Part shown: positions 52,668 to 62,158 of the stretch, one piece after another
Position numbering within the stretch: the first letter of the stretch is position 1
How the letters are laid out: each line of letters starts with the position of its first letter
Assembly (NCBI GenBank): GCA_910576205.1
Contig: CAJTHL010000008.1
Span: 62,001-126,000 of the forward strand
Direction of reading: 5' to 3'
DNA length: 64,000 nucleotides
DNA from: Clostridia bacterium
GTDB taxonomy: Bacteria; Bacillota; Clostridia; Lachnospirales; Lachnospiraceae
Notes under the pieces: model-generated
Seen by the model: the letters and a program-made list of their open reading frames with translations, nothing else
Database searches by the model: none
Told to the model about the DNA's origin: nothing
Program-made: the position numbers and the translations under genes

Positions 52668-53600
52668 ATGAAGAAAGAAAGAATTGCCGTTATCGGAAGC
52701 TATGCGGTGGGAATGACCATTGTGGGAGATCACTTCCCCATTCCCGGGGAGACTGTGCCGGGGCATGATTTTCTCATGTGCCACGGAGGAAAGGGCTCTA
52801 ATCAGGCCGTTGCGGCGGCACGGATGGGAGCGGAAGTGGTTTACGGCACCTGTGTGGGAAAGGACAGTTTTGGCGACGGGGCCATGAAGCTGTATGAGGA
52901 GGAGCAGATTGACGCAGGGGCTGTGCGAAGAAGTGAAAAGGGACTGTCCACAGGCGTGGGACTAATCTACGTGAACAAGGAAGGGGAAAACGAGATCGTT
53001 ATTGACTTTGCGGCCAACAATGAATTTTCCCCGGAGGACGTGGAACGTATGGTGCCCCGGCTTAAAGAGTGCAAATTGTTACTGATGCAGCTGGAGAGCA
53101 GCATGGAAACCGTAGAGTACGCGGCAAAGACATGTAAAAAACTAGGGATTCCGTTTGCGCTGAATCCGGCGCCGTTCTCACCCCTGTCGGAGGAACTTCT
53201 TGGATGCTGCACCTATCTCACCCCCAACCAGACAGAAGCGCGGCTGATTCTGGGACTGGACAGCAAGGATGACAGGCCGGACGCCGAGATCGCCGCCATG
53301 CTCTACGAAAAGGGTATCCAGAATGTGATTATGACCCTGGGAGGCGACGGGTGCTACATCAAAAACAGCCAGATGGACATGCAGGTTCCGGGAATCAGGG
53401 TGGATGCCGTAGATACCACAGGGGCAGGCGACACCTTTACAGGAGCTTTCTGTGTGGCCATTGCAGAGGGAAAGAGCATTCCGGAGGCCGTAAGGTTCGG
53501 AAACGCGGCCGCAGGCCTGGCCGTGACAAAATACGGCGTCATAGAATCTATTCCCGGCAGGGAAGAGGCCGAAAGCTGCCTGAAAAAAATGGAATCATAA
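52668..53600 (+). CDS. rbsK: Ribokinase (PfkB family)
   Basis: Phosphorylates ribose at O5 with ATP in the cytoplasm. The 310-residue length is typical. The N-terminal sugar-binding motif is CHGGKGSNQAVAAARMGAEV, followed by TCVGKDSFGDGAM. The C-terminal PfkB signature is VDTTGAGDTFTGAFCVAIAEG, with the catalytic Asp in GAGD. It lies 12 bp after the UroD-fold gene and before rbsD in one operon. Context with rbsD/B/C/A supports ribose, though related pentoses or a ribose-like sugar remain possible. Confidence 0.93.
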   Translation: MKKERIAVIGSYAVGMTIVGDHFPIPGETVPGHDFLMCHGGKGSNQAVAAARMGAEVVYGTCVGKDSFGDGAMKLYEEEQIDAGAVRRSEKGLSTGVGLIYVNKEGENEIVIDFAANNEFSPEDVERMVPRLKECKLLLMQLESSMETVEYAAKTCKKLGIPFALNPAPFSPLSEELLGCCTYLTPNQTEARLILGLDSKDDRPDAEIAAMLYEKGIQNVIMTLGGDGCYIKNSQMDMQVPGIRVDAVDTTGAGDTFTGAFCVAIAEGKSIPEAVRFGNAAAGLAVTKYGVIESIPGREEAESCLKKMES

Positions 53601-53604
53601 AACA

Positions 53605-53694
53605 GCATCATTCCATAGAATCCCCCGGAGGGATTTCGGGACGGGAAACGGCCGGAAATTCTTCCAGCCCCCAGAGGATTGGGAGGGAGGATGC
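53605..53694 (+). other. Intercistronic hairpin of the GCATC...GATGCGGAA type (copy 5, long loop)
   Basis: GCATC (53605-53609) and GATGC (53690-53694) enclose 80 bases rich in short C- and G-runs that can pair internally. GGAAATTT and the rbsD ribosome site GGAGG follow. It is the weakest member by stem length, recognised by its identical flanks. Confidence 0.3.
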
Positions 53695-53717
53695 GGAAAT
53701 TTAAATGGAGGATAGAG

Positions 53718-54200
53718 ATGAAAAAACATGGCATTTACAACAAGGCCCTTATGACGGCCATTGCTGACATGGGTCATGAGGAGTACATAGTTATCGGAGA
53801 CGCAGGCGTTCCCATCGCAAAGCCGGAGCAGCGCATTGACCTGGCAATCAGCAAAGACCTGCCAACCATCAGCCAGGTGCTGGATCTGATTATGGATGAT
53901 CTGATCTTTGAGGAGGTGATTGTGGCCCAGGAGCAGAAGGACTTTAACCCGGTGCATTTCAGGGATATTGAGGACATGGTACACGCCCGCTACAGCACCA
54001 TGGAGGTGCAGACTATGCCCCACTACGATTTCTTTGCGGAATACCTGCCTAAGGCAAAATACATTGTCCGCACAGGCAGCCTTATGCCCTGGGGAAATGT
54101 GGTGCTGAAGGCGGGCATCGACGCAAAAGTCTGGTTTCAGAAGCCAGGGGTAATCACTCCGGGATTTTATGAGGAGCGGGCCAGCTACGACAACGAGTAG
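53718..54200 (+). CDS. rbsD: D-ribose pyranase-family protein (RbsD/FucU)
   Basis: RbsD interconverts the pyranose and furanose forms of ribose so that ribokinase can act. The start ATG 53718 follows GGAGG. The 160-residue protein shows KHGIYNKALMTAIADMGHEE, with the catalytic His region, then VIGDAGVPIAKPEQRIDLAI. IVRTGSLMPWGNVVLKAG is the C-terminal site. It is longer than the ~131-140 residues of typical RbsD, with a middle insertion and a C-terminal tail. FucU-type (fucose mutarotase) activity is an alternative. It sits between rbsK and rbsB. Confidence 0.88.
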   Translation: MKKHGIYNKALMTAIADMGHEEYIVIGDAGVPIAKPEQRIDLAISKDLPTISQVLDLIMDDLIFEEVIVAQEQKDFNPVHFRDIEDMVHARYSTMEVQTMPHYDFFAEYLPKAKYIVRTGSLMPWGNVVLKAGIDAKVWFQKPGVITPGFYEERASYDNE

Positions 54201-54281
54201 AAAATAGGGAAACAAAAGAGAATTCAATGGGGAAACCCTTGAAAATACAGCAAAACATATATAATGTGGAAAGGAGTTTTT

Positions 54282-55298
54282 ATGAAACGAAAGATGATGG
54301 CATTGGCACTTAGCATGGTGATGGCGCTTTCCCTGTGGGCATGCGGCAATTCCTCCAGCGGGGATACCACTCAGGAGGCGTCCGGCCAGACAGCAGAGCC
54401 CCAGGGCGGGGAAGAGGCTTCCGGGGCCGGTGGGGAAGAGACCCCGGAAGCGTACAATATCTCCTTTGTGCTTCACTCCCTGGCAGGTTCCTTCTATACA
54501 AAGATGGCAGAGGGAGCAGAGGCAGCCGCCAGGGATCTGGGCATTAATGTAACCGTATCCGCCCCCAACACGGCCAGCTCCCTGGACGAGCAGGTCAGCC
54601 TGCTGGAGACAGCGGTTTCTTCCGGGGCAGACGCTATTGCAACCGTTACCTGGGACGCGTCCGGTTTCAACAATGTAATCGCAGAGGCAAATGCAGCCGG
54701 AATCCCAGTGGTATCCTTTAACCAGGCGGCAGAAGGCTGCGGCGCGGCATGCTTTATCGGACAGGACTATGAGACGGCCGGTTATGATCTTGGAAAATAC
54801 ATGTTTGACCTTATGGGGGGAAAAGGCACCTATATCGTGGCTTCCTGCGGTCCTACGGACGTGGCTCTCATTGCCCGCGAGGCAGGCATTGACGCTGCGG
54901 CGGCAGAGTATCCCGACATTAAAAAGATTACCACCATCGATATCGGAACAGACCTTACAAACGCCTATTCGGTAATCGAGAACGCCTATCTGGCAAACCC
55001 GGATGTGACGGCTATCCTTGGCGTGGATGTGTATTCCGAGGCTATCGGCAGCTTTATTGAGGATTATGAGCTGGAGGGCAAGGTGTATGCGGCCGGATTT
55101 GACTTGACAGAGGGTATGCTGGGTCATATTAAAAACGGAAGCGTGCAGCTTACCGTAGGCCAGAACCCCTTCCTGCAGGGTTACTACTCCGTATATGAGT
55201 GCTACATGAATCTGAAATACGGTGTGGATTTCCTGGATATTGACACAGGAGCCCAGATGGTAACAAAGGACAATGTAGAGGACGTTGTTCCGGAATAA
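54282..55298 (+). CDS. rbsB: Ribose-type ABC importer, substrate-binding lipoprotein
   Basis: The start ATG 54282 follows AAAGGAG. The 338-residue lipoprotein has signal peptide KRKMMALALSMVMALSL, lipobox cysteine in WACGNSS, a Ser/Gly/Glu-rich linker and a ribose-binding-protein fold: YNISFVLHSLAGSFYTKMAEG, GIPVVSFNQAAEGCGAACFIG, AGFDLTEGMLGHIKNG. It is the external receptor of the importer with rbsC and rbsA, under LacI control. A GC-rich inverted repeat separates it from rbsC, which may keep binding-protein levels above the membrane parts. Confidence 0.9.
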   Translation: MKRKMMALALSMVMALSLWACGNSSSGDTTQEASGQTAEPQGGEEASGAGGEETPEAYNISFVLHSLAGSFYTKMAEGAEAAARDLGINVTVSAPNTASSLDEQVSLLETAVSSGADAIATVTWDASGFNNVIAEANAAGIPVVSFNQAAEGCGAACFIGQDYETAGYDLGKYMFDLMGGKGTYIVASCGPTDVALIAREAGIDAAAAEYPDIKKITTIDIGTDLTNAYSVIENAYLANPDVTAILGVDVYSEAIGSFIEDYELEGKVYAAGFDLTEGMLGHIKNGSVQLTVGQNPFLQGYYSVYECYMNLKYGVDFLDIDTGAQMVTKDNVEDVVPE

Positions 55299-55323
55299 AG
55301 AACAGGAACCAGAATGCAGACGG

Positions 55324-55371
55324 GCCGGAGCTGTTTGCCATAATGAAGCTGTTGTGGTGGGGCGCTCCGGC
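55324..55371 (+). other. Intercistronic inverted repeat between rbsB and rbsC
   Basis: GCCGGAGC (55324-55331) pairs with GCTCCGGC (55364-55371) across a 32-base loop, with no T-run. It is a possible message-stabilising or attenuating hairpin after the binding-protein gene, like the one after the gene at 11656. Confidence 0.45.
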
Positions 55372-55395
55372 TCTTCCAACAAAAGAAAGCTGTGA

Positions 55396-56367
55396 ATGAT
55401 GAATACGAAAAAAATGAAATTGACAAATGCACGGGAATTTGGTGTGTTTCTTGTACTGATTATCATAATGGTTATTATGAGTATTGCCTCGCCGGTATTC
55501 CTCAAGACGGCAAATCTCGTGAATATTGTCCGGCAGACGGTGGAGATCGGTATCATGGCTATCGGCATGACCTATCTCATCATTGCGGGAGAGCTGGACC
55601 TCTCTGTGGGTTCCATGTTTGCCACCTGCGCCATGTTCGGCGGACTGCTGTTTAAAAGCCAGATTTTTCCGCCCACCATTGTATTTTTCCTGGTTATGCT
55701 CTGCGGCGTTGCCCTGGGAAGCATCAATGGCCTGTTTGTTACAAGAGTGGGGATCCCTTCCTTTATTGTGACGCTGGGCACCATGAAAATCTACCGGAGC
55801 GTTGCCTATGCCCTGGGAAACGGACAGAGCATCAGCCAGTTTCCGGAGGCGGCCACCAATAGCTGGGTGTGGATGCTGGGGGCAAAGATCGCCGGTGTGC
55901 CGGTGCAGATCTTCATTATGTTCCTTCTCTTTATAGGGGCCCATGTGCTTCTGAAAAAGACCGTCTATGGCTACCGGGTTTACGCCACTGGCGGAAATGA
56001 CAGGGCGGCGCATCTCTCCGGCGTCAATGTGAAAAACACGCGCCTTGTGGCTTTTGCCATGATGGGAGCCCTCTGTGCCATCGCTGCCCTTATCAGCACG
56101 GCCTATCTGAATACGGTGACTACCACCAGCGGCGAGGGGCGTGAGATGGACGCTATCGCAGCCGTAATCTTAGGCGGGGCAGCCTTAAGCGGAGGCCGCG
56201 GTACGATCCCTGGCACCTTCCTGGGAGCCATCATAATGGCAACCGTGAAAAACGGCATGGTGCTCTTAAACGTACCGGTGTTCTGGCAGGACGGTTTTAT
56301 CGGCTCGGTTGTAATTATCGCAGTGCTGATTGACACGCTGTTTCATCGCAAAGACGTGAAAAGGTAG
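55396..56367 (+). CDS. rbsC: Ribose-type ABC importer permease
   Basis: A 323-residue membrane protein of the RbsC class. ATG 55396 or the next codon ATG 55399 may be used; the ribosome site is weak. Helical blocks are IGIMAIGMTYLIIAGELDLSVGSMFA and VGIPSFIVTLGTMKIYRSVA. The cytoplasmic YATGGNDRAAHLSGVNV loop and AAVILGGAALSGGRGTIPG follow, as in complete family members. It lies between rbsB and rbsA (8-bp gap). Its intact YATGGN loop contrasts with the shortened permease at 14539. Confidence 0.92.
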   Translation: MMNTKKMKLTNAREFGVFLVLIIIMVIMSIASPVFLKTANLVNIVRQTVEIGIMAIGMTYLIIAGELDLSVGSMFATCAMFGGLLFKSQIFPPTIVFFLVMLCGVALGSINGLFVTRVGIPSFIVTLGTMKIYRSVAYALGNGQSISQFPEAATNSWVWMLGAKIAGVPVQIFIMFLLFIGAHVLLKKTVYGYRVYATGGNDRAAHLSGVNVKNTRLVAFAMMGALCAIAALISTAYLNTVTTTSGEGREMDAIAAVILGGAALSGGRGTIPGTFLGAIIMATVKNGMVLLNVPVFWQDGFIGSVVIIAVLIDTLFHRKDVKR

Positions 56368-56375
56368 GTGATCGT

Positions 56376-57863
56376 ATGGCGCCTGTAATTGAATTTAAAA
56401 ATATTACGAAACGCTTCGGCGGTACGGTGGCCTTAAATAAGGTTTCCTTTTCCGTGGAAAAGGGGGAGGTTCACTGTCTCTGCGGGGAGAACGGCGCGGG
56501 AAAATCCACCTTGATAAATCTCTGCGGCGGCGTGTTCCAGCCTACGGAAGGGCAGATTTATATCAAGGGCAACCCTGAAAATATCTCTTCCATAAAAAAA
56601 TCGGAAAAACTGGGATTTTCCATTGTTCACCAGGAGGTGCCCCTGTGTCTGAACATGAGCATTGCCCACAACATTTTCCTGGGCTCCCAGGAGGCGGTAA
56701 AGGGCGTATTCCTGAATGAGAAGCATATGAACGAAAAGACCGAGGAGCTTCTGGCCATGTTTCATCTGAAGGTGAAGCCTACCACCCTGCTGGAATCCCT
56801 AAGTATTGCAGAGCAGTCGGTGGTACAGATCGCCAAGGCCGTGTACTTTCAGCCGGAGATTCTGATTCTGGACGAGCCTACGGCGGCCCTCACCAATGAC
56901 CAGAGAGAGGTTATGTTTGGGGTGGTCCGAAAGCTTGTTAAGGAGAGACAGACAACGGTGCTCTATGTAAGTCACAGGCTGGAGGAAGTCATGGAGCTGG
57001 GAGACCGGGTGACGGTATTCCGGGACGGTCAGTTTGTGACCACAAAAGGCATTTCCGAGGTCACCATGGACGATATTGTGTCCCTAATGGTAGGCCGGGA
57101 GATCGACAAATCAGACTGGGGCAGGAGCTTTGCCACGGACACGGAGCTCTTATCCGTAAAGGGCCTGTGCAACGGAAAGAAATTCCAGAATATCAGCTTT
57201 TCCCTTCATAGGGGAGAGATTGTGGGCCTGGCGGGCTTTGTGGGCGCGGGCCGCACGGAAGTGCTTATGTCTATCTTCGGCGCAGACAAACTGGACAGCG
57301 GGGAGATCTTTATCAAGGGAGAGAAGGTTTCTATCAGAAAGCCTGGAGACGCCATCCGCCACGGCATCAGCTTAATTCCCGAGAACAGAAGGGACGACGG
57401 CCTGGTTACAAGTATGTCCATCAGGGAAAATGCCCAGCTTACGGTTCTCGATCAGATCTCGGACAAGGGCTTTCTGAATAAGGGGAAGGCAAAAGCCCTT
57501 ATGGAGCGCATGATTGCCCGGTATTCCATCAAGATCGGAGGCATGGACGACGGGATTCTCACCTTAAGCGGCGGAAACCAGCAGAAGGTAGTCATCGCTA
57601 AGTGGATCGGAAACGACCCGGAAATCCTGCTGTGCGACGAGCCTACCAGAGGCATCGACGTGGGCGCCAAAGCCGAGGTGTATGCTATTTTACGTGATAT
57701 TGCAAAGGAGGGTATCGGCGTGCTGTTGGTGTCGTCGGAGCTTCCGGAGCTGTTAGCCCTGTGCGACCGTATTCTGGTAATGCACGAGGGACGTCTCACA
57801 GGTGAGGTTTCCAGGGAGGAGGCCTCGGAAGAACTGATTATGAAATACGCGGCGGCTCTGTAA
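56376..57863 (+). CDS. rbsA: Ribose-type ABC importer, duplicated ATP-binding protein
   Basis: A 495-residue protein with two ABC domains. The first has Walker A CGENGAGKSTLINLCGG, Q-loop VHQEVPLC and LILDEPTAALTND. The second has GFVGAGRTEVLMSIFG, LSGGNQQKVVIAKW and LLCDEPTRGIDVGAKAE. It is the last gene of the UroD-rbsK-D-B-C-A operon and drives ribose-type uptake with RbsB and RbsC. A terminator follows at 57891. Confidence 0.94.
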   Translation: MAPVIEFKNITKRFGGTVALNKVSFSVEKGEVHCLCGENGAGKSTLINLCGGVFQPTEGQIYIKGNPENISSIKKSEKLGFSIVHQEVPLCLNMSIAHNIFLGSQEAVKGVFLNEKHMNEKTEELLAMFHLKVKPTTLLESLSIAEQSVVQIAKAVYFQPEILILDEPTAALTNDQREVMFGVVRKLVKERQTTVLYVSHRLEEVMELGDRVTVFRDGQFVTTKGISEVTMDDIVSLMVGREIDKSDWGRSFATDTELLSVKGLCNGKKFQNISFSLHRGEIVGLAGFVGAGRTEVLMSIFGADKLDSGEIFIKGEKVSIRKPGDAIRHGISLIPENRRDDGLVTSMSIRENAQLTVLDQISDKGFLNKGKAKALMERMIARYSIKIGGMDDGILTLSGGNQQKVVIAKWIGNDPEILLCDEPTRGIDVGAKAEVYAILRDIAKEGIGVLLVSSELPELLALCDRILVMHEGRLTGEVSREEASEELIMKYAAAL

Positions 57864-57890
57864 GACAGAATTTTTTATAAAACCATAAAA

Positions 57891-57928
57891 ACATCTGGCA
57901 GCTCCCATAAGAGAAGCCGGATGTTTTT
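57891..57928 (+). terminator. Terminator of the rbs operon
   Basis: ACATCTGGC (57891-57899) pairs with GCCGGATGT (57916-57924) including one U-G, followed by a run of five T including the stem's last base. Confidence 0.7.
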
Positions 57929-58054
57929 GTGCAGAGGCGTAGACGGATGCATAGAGGAGGCTGTGAGGACATGGCAGGATAGCAAAATAAAAACCAGGAT
58001 ATACTAAGGCATAAGAACAGGTCATTTATTATAGTAGACAAGGAGAAAATTCTT

Positions 58055-59044
58055 ATGCTGAAAATTTTATTTTACGACACAAAAAGCTATGACGAGGAAT
58101 CCTTTGAGAGAAGGCGGAAGGAATATCCGGGAATCCATATTGATTACCTGAAATCCACCCTGGGGCCCAGGACGGCCCGGCTGGCCCGGGGATATGATGC
58201 GGTCTGCGCCTTTGTAAACTGCGATATCGGAACCGAGACCATTGAGACGCTCCATGAACAGGGCGTAGGCCTGATTCTGATGCGGTGCGCGGGCTTTAAT
58301 AATGTGGATATCCATAAGGCTAAGGCCTGCGGCATCCGGGTGCTGCGCGTGCCGGGGTATTCCCCTGAGGCAGTGGCGGAGCATGCCATAGGGCTGGCGC
58401 TGGCGGCCAACCGGAAAATTCACAAGGCCTATGTGCGGGTCCGGGAGAACGACTTCAGCTTAAACGGAATGCTGGGCTTTAACTTCTTTGAAAAAACAGC
58501 AGGCATTGTGGGAACAGGGAAAATCGGCGCGGCCATGGCCCGGCTTTGCTATGGTTTTGGTATGAAGGTGCTGGCCTATGACAGATACCCCAATTCCTCC
58601 CTGGATTTTGTCACCTATGTGTCCCTGGAGGAACTGCTGTCCGCAAGCGATCTTATATCCCTCCACTGTCCGCTGACCGACGACACCTACCACCTTATCA
58701 ACCGGGAAACCATACGCAAAATGAAGGACGGGGTTGTCCTGGTCAACACTTCCCGGGGCGGCCTGGTTAAGACGGACGATCTTATTGAGGGAATACGGGC
58801 GCGGAAATTTTTTGCCGTAGGGCTGGATGTGTATGAAGAAGAAAAGAAAAACGTATACGAGGACCGCTCCGATGAAATCCTGGAGAGCTCCGTGACGGCC
58901 CGCCTCCTGTCCTTCCCCAATGTGGTAATTACCTCCCACCAGGGCTTTTTTACCCAGGAGGCATTGTCAGCCATCAGCGAGACGACCCTTGGCAATGCGC
59001 AGGCATACCAGAAAGGAGAGGTTACAGGAAACGAGGTGGAATAA
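58055..59044 (+). CDS. D-2-hydroxyacid dehydrogenase (D-lactate dehydrogenase type)
   Basis: An NAD-dependent enzyme expected to reduce pyruvate to D-lactate or act on a related 2-oxoacid. The 329-residue protein has the split catalytic domain and the NAD domain with AGIVGTGKIGAAMARLCYGFG. Catalytic residues are visible as Arg in VNTSRGGLVKTDDL, Glu in the DVYEEEKKNVYED region and His in ITSHQGFFTQEAL. The RCAGFNNVDIHKA and VPGYSPEAVAEHAIGL segments are typical of D-LDH. AGGAGAAAA lies before the start. It converges on the chemoreceptor gene with only a 7-bp gap and no terminator. Confidence 0.9.
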   Translation: MLKILFYDTKSYDEESFERRRKEYPGIHIDYLKSTLGPRTARLARGYDAVCAFVNCDIGTETIETLHEQGVGLILMRCAGFNNVDIHKAKACGIRVLRVPGYSPEAVAEHAIGLALAANRKIHKAYVRVRENDFSLNGMLGFNFFEKTAGIVGTGKIGAAMARLCYGFGMKVLAYDRYPNSSLDFVTYVSLEELLSASDLISLHCPLTDDTYHLINRETIRKMKDGVVLVNTSRGGLVKTDDLIEGIRARKFFAVGLDVYEEEKKNVYEDRSDEILESSVTARLLSFPNVVITSHQGFFTQEALSAISETTLGNAQAYQKGEVTGNEVE

Positions 59045-59051
59045 TAGCTAA

Positions 59052-60728
59052 TTAATTCATATTGCGCAGCCTGAAGGAGCCCATCAGGTTTTTGAGCAGC
59101 CCTGCCTGGGTGGACATCTCCTCACTGGCAGCGGCACATTCTTCACTGGTTGCAGAATTGTTCTGGACTACGGAAGAAATATGGTCGATGCCGTCGGTTA
59201 TCTGGGAAATAGCCGCAGTCTGCTTTTCTACGGCTTCCACAACGATGGCCATCTTGGAGGTTACGCTACCGGCAATCTGGTTGGTCTGTTCCAGCGACTC
59301 TGTTACCTTGCTGACCGCATGACTTCCCTCTGTGACGGCGGTGATGGCACTCTCGATAAGCTCCTTTGTAGCCTGTGTGGCCTCATCGGATTTGGAGGCA
59401 AGATTGCTTACCTCATCGGCCACGACGGCGAAGCCTTTTCCGGCGGAACCTGCCCGGGCAGCTTCCACGGCGGCATTTAGGGCGAGAATATTGATCTGGA
59501 AAGCGATATTCTCAATGGTGGATATGATGGTGCTGATTTTCTTTGAGGTTCTGGAAATGTTTTCCATAGCCACGTTAAGCTCTTTCACGCATTCCATGCT
59601 GAGGCCAAGCTGGGAGCCTACCTGGTTTACAAATCCTCCGGCTTCTGCGGCGGCGGAAGAGGTCCTCTGGGCGCTAACGGAAATTTCTGCGATGGTAGCG
59701 GAGATCTCCTGGACGGAGCTGGCCTGCTCGGCTGCTCCCTGGGCCAGAGCCTGGGCGCTGCTGGACACCTGCTCAGAGCCTGCGGAAACCTGGCCCGCGC
59801 TGGTGGTAATCTGGCCCATGGTGGTATTTAAAGCGGCCTGGATGCTGTCCAGGGATTTCTTAATGGACTGGAAATCCCCCATATAGTCCTGGGCAGCGCT
59901 CTGGGTAAGATTGCTGCTGGCGATGGAGCCCAGCACATCATCGATTTCTCCGATATATGACCGGAGACGCTGAATGGTATCCTTAAAAATCTGGCCCAGC
60001 ACGCCGATTTCATCGTTGGATCGGATGCTGATGTGTACGTCTTCCCCGGTGGTAAGTCCCAGATCGCCTCTTTCCAGCCGTCTGGCTACCTGGGTGATCT
60101 CCCCCAGAGGATCTGAGATGCTTTTTTTCAGATAAGCGGCCAGGAATCCGGCGCAGATTATAATAGCGGCAATACTGGCCACGATTGCCAGGGTAATCAC
60201 GCGGGCAGATTCCTTTGTGGCATCGGCCGTGGATATTCCGGCAAAGATCAAGCCGGTAACCTGGCCGTCGCTCCCTTTTGTGGGAACATAGGAGCAGAGG
60301 TAACGCTCCCCCAGAATGGTTGCTTCCCCTACGTAAGACTGGCCTTGCTGAAGTACAATAGGTATTAGATCGGATGACAATTTTGTACCTACCGCCCGCT
60401 GCCCGTTCTGGGTCACGGTGCTGTAAGCACGGGTATCGCCCTCAAAAATAGTAAATTCACAGTTCATACGGCTCTTCAGGTTATCCAGCACCTGATTTGG
60501 ATCCTCATCACCGGACAGCCGTTCCAGTTCATGAGCCAGCACGCTGGTGCCGTTGGTGCAGCGCTCTTCCTGCATCCGGGTAACCAGAGAATTGAACATA
60601 AGGACGCATATGGTCATGGCCAACACGACAGAAACCGCCTGCATAAGCGCTGCCACACAGCCGATTTTCAGTCCAATTCTTCTGTATTTTCCGTTTTTCT
60701 CTCCCATAGGTATTTGGACTTCTTCCAT
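59052..60728 (-). CDS. Methyl-accepting chemotaxis protein
   Basis: A 558-residue transmembrane chemoreceptor; the ribosome site AGGAGG lies 8-9 bases before ATG 60728. Helix 1 is at about 20-46, and a compact extracytoplasmic sensor of about 140 residues follows (likely a single Cache-type, with [15 protein letters not shown] and [11 protein letters not shown]). Helix 2 is at about 180-203 and HAMP at about 204-260. A long coiled cytoplasmic domain carries the kinase-control hairpin at about 405-445 ([20 protein letters not shown]). Its ligand is unknown; the sugar-rich surroundings suggest a carbohydrate or acid. No flagellar or che genes are in the window. Confidence 0.93.
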   Translation of the reverse strand: MEEVQIPMGEKNGKYRRIGLKIGCVAALMQAVSVVLAMTICVLMFNSLVTRMQEERCTNGTSVLAHELERLSGDEDPNQVLDNLKSRMNCEFTIFEGDTRAYSTVTQNGQRAVGTKLSSDLIPIVLQQGQSYVGEATILGERYLCSYVPTKGSDGQVTGLIFAGISTADATKESARVITLAIVASIAAIIICAGFLAAYLKKSISDPLGEITQVARRLERGDLGLTTGEDVHISIRSNDEIGVLGQIFKDTIQRLRSYIGEIDDVLGSIASSNLTQSAAQDYMGDFQSIKKSLDSIQAALNTTMGQITTSAGQVSAGSEQVSSSAQALAQGAAEQASSVQEISATIAEISVSAQRTSSAAAEAGGFVNQVGSQLGLSMECVKELNVAMENISRTSKKISTIISTIENIAFQINILALNAAVEAARAGSAGKGFAVVADEVSNLASKSDEATQATKELIESAITAVTEGSHAVSKVTESLEQTNQIAGSVTSKMAIVVEAVEKQTAAISQITDGIDHISSVVQNNSATSEECAAASEEMSTQAGLLKNLMGSFRLRNMN

Positions 60729-60924
60729 CTTCCGGTTCCTCCTGTATTTAATAAAAATAATAGCTGGCGCCCGACGGCGTATCCAGAATATTATAGCACG
60801 GGACAGGAGGTTTCGGAATACTGTTTTTCATAATTTTTTGGAGAAATTATGACGAAAAAATTAAGAAAATATACCAAAAAATTTACACGGCAGGACAGGA
60901 GGTTTTTAAAAGAAGGATAATAGG

Positions 60925-60954
60925 TTGACGGAGCATTGGGAGATAGGGTAGAAT
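60925..60954 (+). promoter_or_regulatory. Promoter of uxuA-uxuB
   Basis: TTGACG (60925-60930), 18 bp, TAGAAT (60949-60954), 68 bp before uxuA. The rest of the 295-bp divergent gap contains a direct repeat, GGACAGGAGGTTT, at 60801-60813 and 60893-60905, but no gene. Confidence 0.7.
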
Positions 60955-61022
60955 GTAGGGAGGCCTGGAAAAATCCAGGCGTTTCCACAGGAATTCCAGC
61001 ATAAATATGGAGGAAAGAGACT

Positions 61023-62108
61023 ATGAAAATGACATTTCGCTGGTACGGAGAGGGACGCGACGCCATTTCCCTTAAATACATCCGTCAGATACCCGGCTGC
61101 AGCGGTCTTATGGGCGTTCTGGATGAGAAAGCCGCGGGCGAGGTCTGGGAGGAAGAGGAAATCCGCGCCTATGTGGAGCATGTCCACCAGGCAGGGCTTC
61201 AGGTGGAGGTGATCGAGAGCGTTAATGTTCACGAGGATATCAAGCTTGGCCTTCCCACCCGGGACCAGTATATAGAGAATTATAAGATCTGCATCCGCAA
61301 CCTGGCAAAATACGGCGTGAAAGTCATCGTATATAACTTTATGCCTGTGCTGGACTGGCTTCGGACGGATCTGGCAAGGGAAATTCCCGAGGACGGCAGC
61401 AACAGCCTGTACTTTGACGAGAAGGAACTGGGAAACATGACGCCCATGGAGGTGGTGCAGAGAACGGCGGCGGCCTCGGGGGGATTCAGTCTGCCAGGCT
61501 GGGAGCCGGAGCGTCTTGCTGATCTTGAGCGGGTGATGGAGCTTTATAAAAGTGTGGATGAAGAGAAGCTTCTTGAAAATTTCAAATATTTCCTGGATGC
61601 GGTGATTCCGGTCTGCGAGGAAACCGGCATTGTGATGGCCTGCCACCCGGACGATCCCGGCTGGCCCATTTTCGGACTGCCCCGACTGGCCCACGATCAG
61701 GAGGGATACGACAGGATCCTTGCCCTCCGTGACAGTCCTTCCAATACGGTATGTCTCTGCACGGGCTCCCTGGGCAGCAACGTACAAAACGACATTCCGG
61801 CCATGATCCGCCATTTCGGCCGGAGAAACCGTATCGGCTGCCTTCATGTGCGCAATGTAAAGCATCTGGGCAGCGACCGCTGCTTCCGGGAATCCAGCCA
61901 TCTGTCGGCGGACGGGGATCTGGATATGTACGAGATTATGCGGGCCGTTTACGAGACCTGCCCGGATACCTATATCCGCCCCGACCACGGACGGATGATC
62001 TGGGACGAGGTGGGACGCCCCGGCTATGGCCTTTATGACCGGGCCCTGGGAATCGCCTATCTCAACGGCCTCTGGGAGGCAATCAGTAAAAATGAAAGAG
62101 CAAAATAA
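61023..62108 (+). CDS. uxuA: D-mannonate dehydratase
   Basis: UxuA dehydrates D-mannonate to 2-keto-3-deoxygluconate in glucuronate breakdown. The 361-residue length is normal. It begins KMTFRWYGEGRDAISLKYIR. The metal-binding and catalytic segments are visible: MACHPDDPGWPIFGLPR, GCLHVRNVKHLGSDR and YIRPDHGRMIWDE. The ribosome site GGAGG precedes the ATG. It is co-transcribed with uxuB 50 bp downstream. The product KDG would be used by the kinase encoded at 6657. No uxaC isomerase or KDPG aldolase is in the window. Confidence 0.95.
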   Translation: MKMTFRWYGEGRDAISLKYIRQIPGCSGLMGVLDEKAAGEVWEEEEIRAYVEHVHQAGLQVEVIESVNVHEDIKLGLPTRDQYIENYKICIRNLAKYGVKVIVYNFMPVLDWLRTDLAREIPEDGSNSLYFDEKELGNMTPMEVVQRTAAASGGFSLPGWEPERLADLERVMELYKSVDEEKLLENFKYFLDAVIPVCEETGIVMACHPDDPGWPIFGLPRLAHDQEGYDRILALRDSPSNTVCLCTGSLGSNVQNDIPAMIRHFGRRNRIGCLHVRNVKHLGSDRCFRESSHLSADGDLDMYEIMRAVYETCPDTYIRPDHGRMIWDEVGRPGYGLYDRALGIAYLNGLWEAISKNERAK

Positions 62109-62158
62109 AAAATAACCGGCGTCTGCCCGGATGGGTTTTAATTAAAGGGGTATTTCAT

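Noticed and set aside
53595-55568. Very long open frame (about 657 codons) on the minus strand
   Set aside because: It is antisense to rbsD, rbsB and the start of rbsC, which have clear motifs and ribosome sites. The product has no recognisable domain and is a by-product of GC-rich codon use.
60801-60905. Direct repeat GGACAGGAGGTTT twice in the chemoreceptor/uxuA gap
   Set aside because: Only 13 bp, and each copy contains AGGAGG-like sequence. It may be chance or old duplication; no function can be supported.
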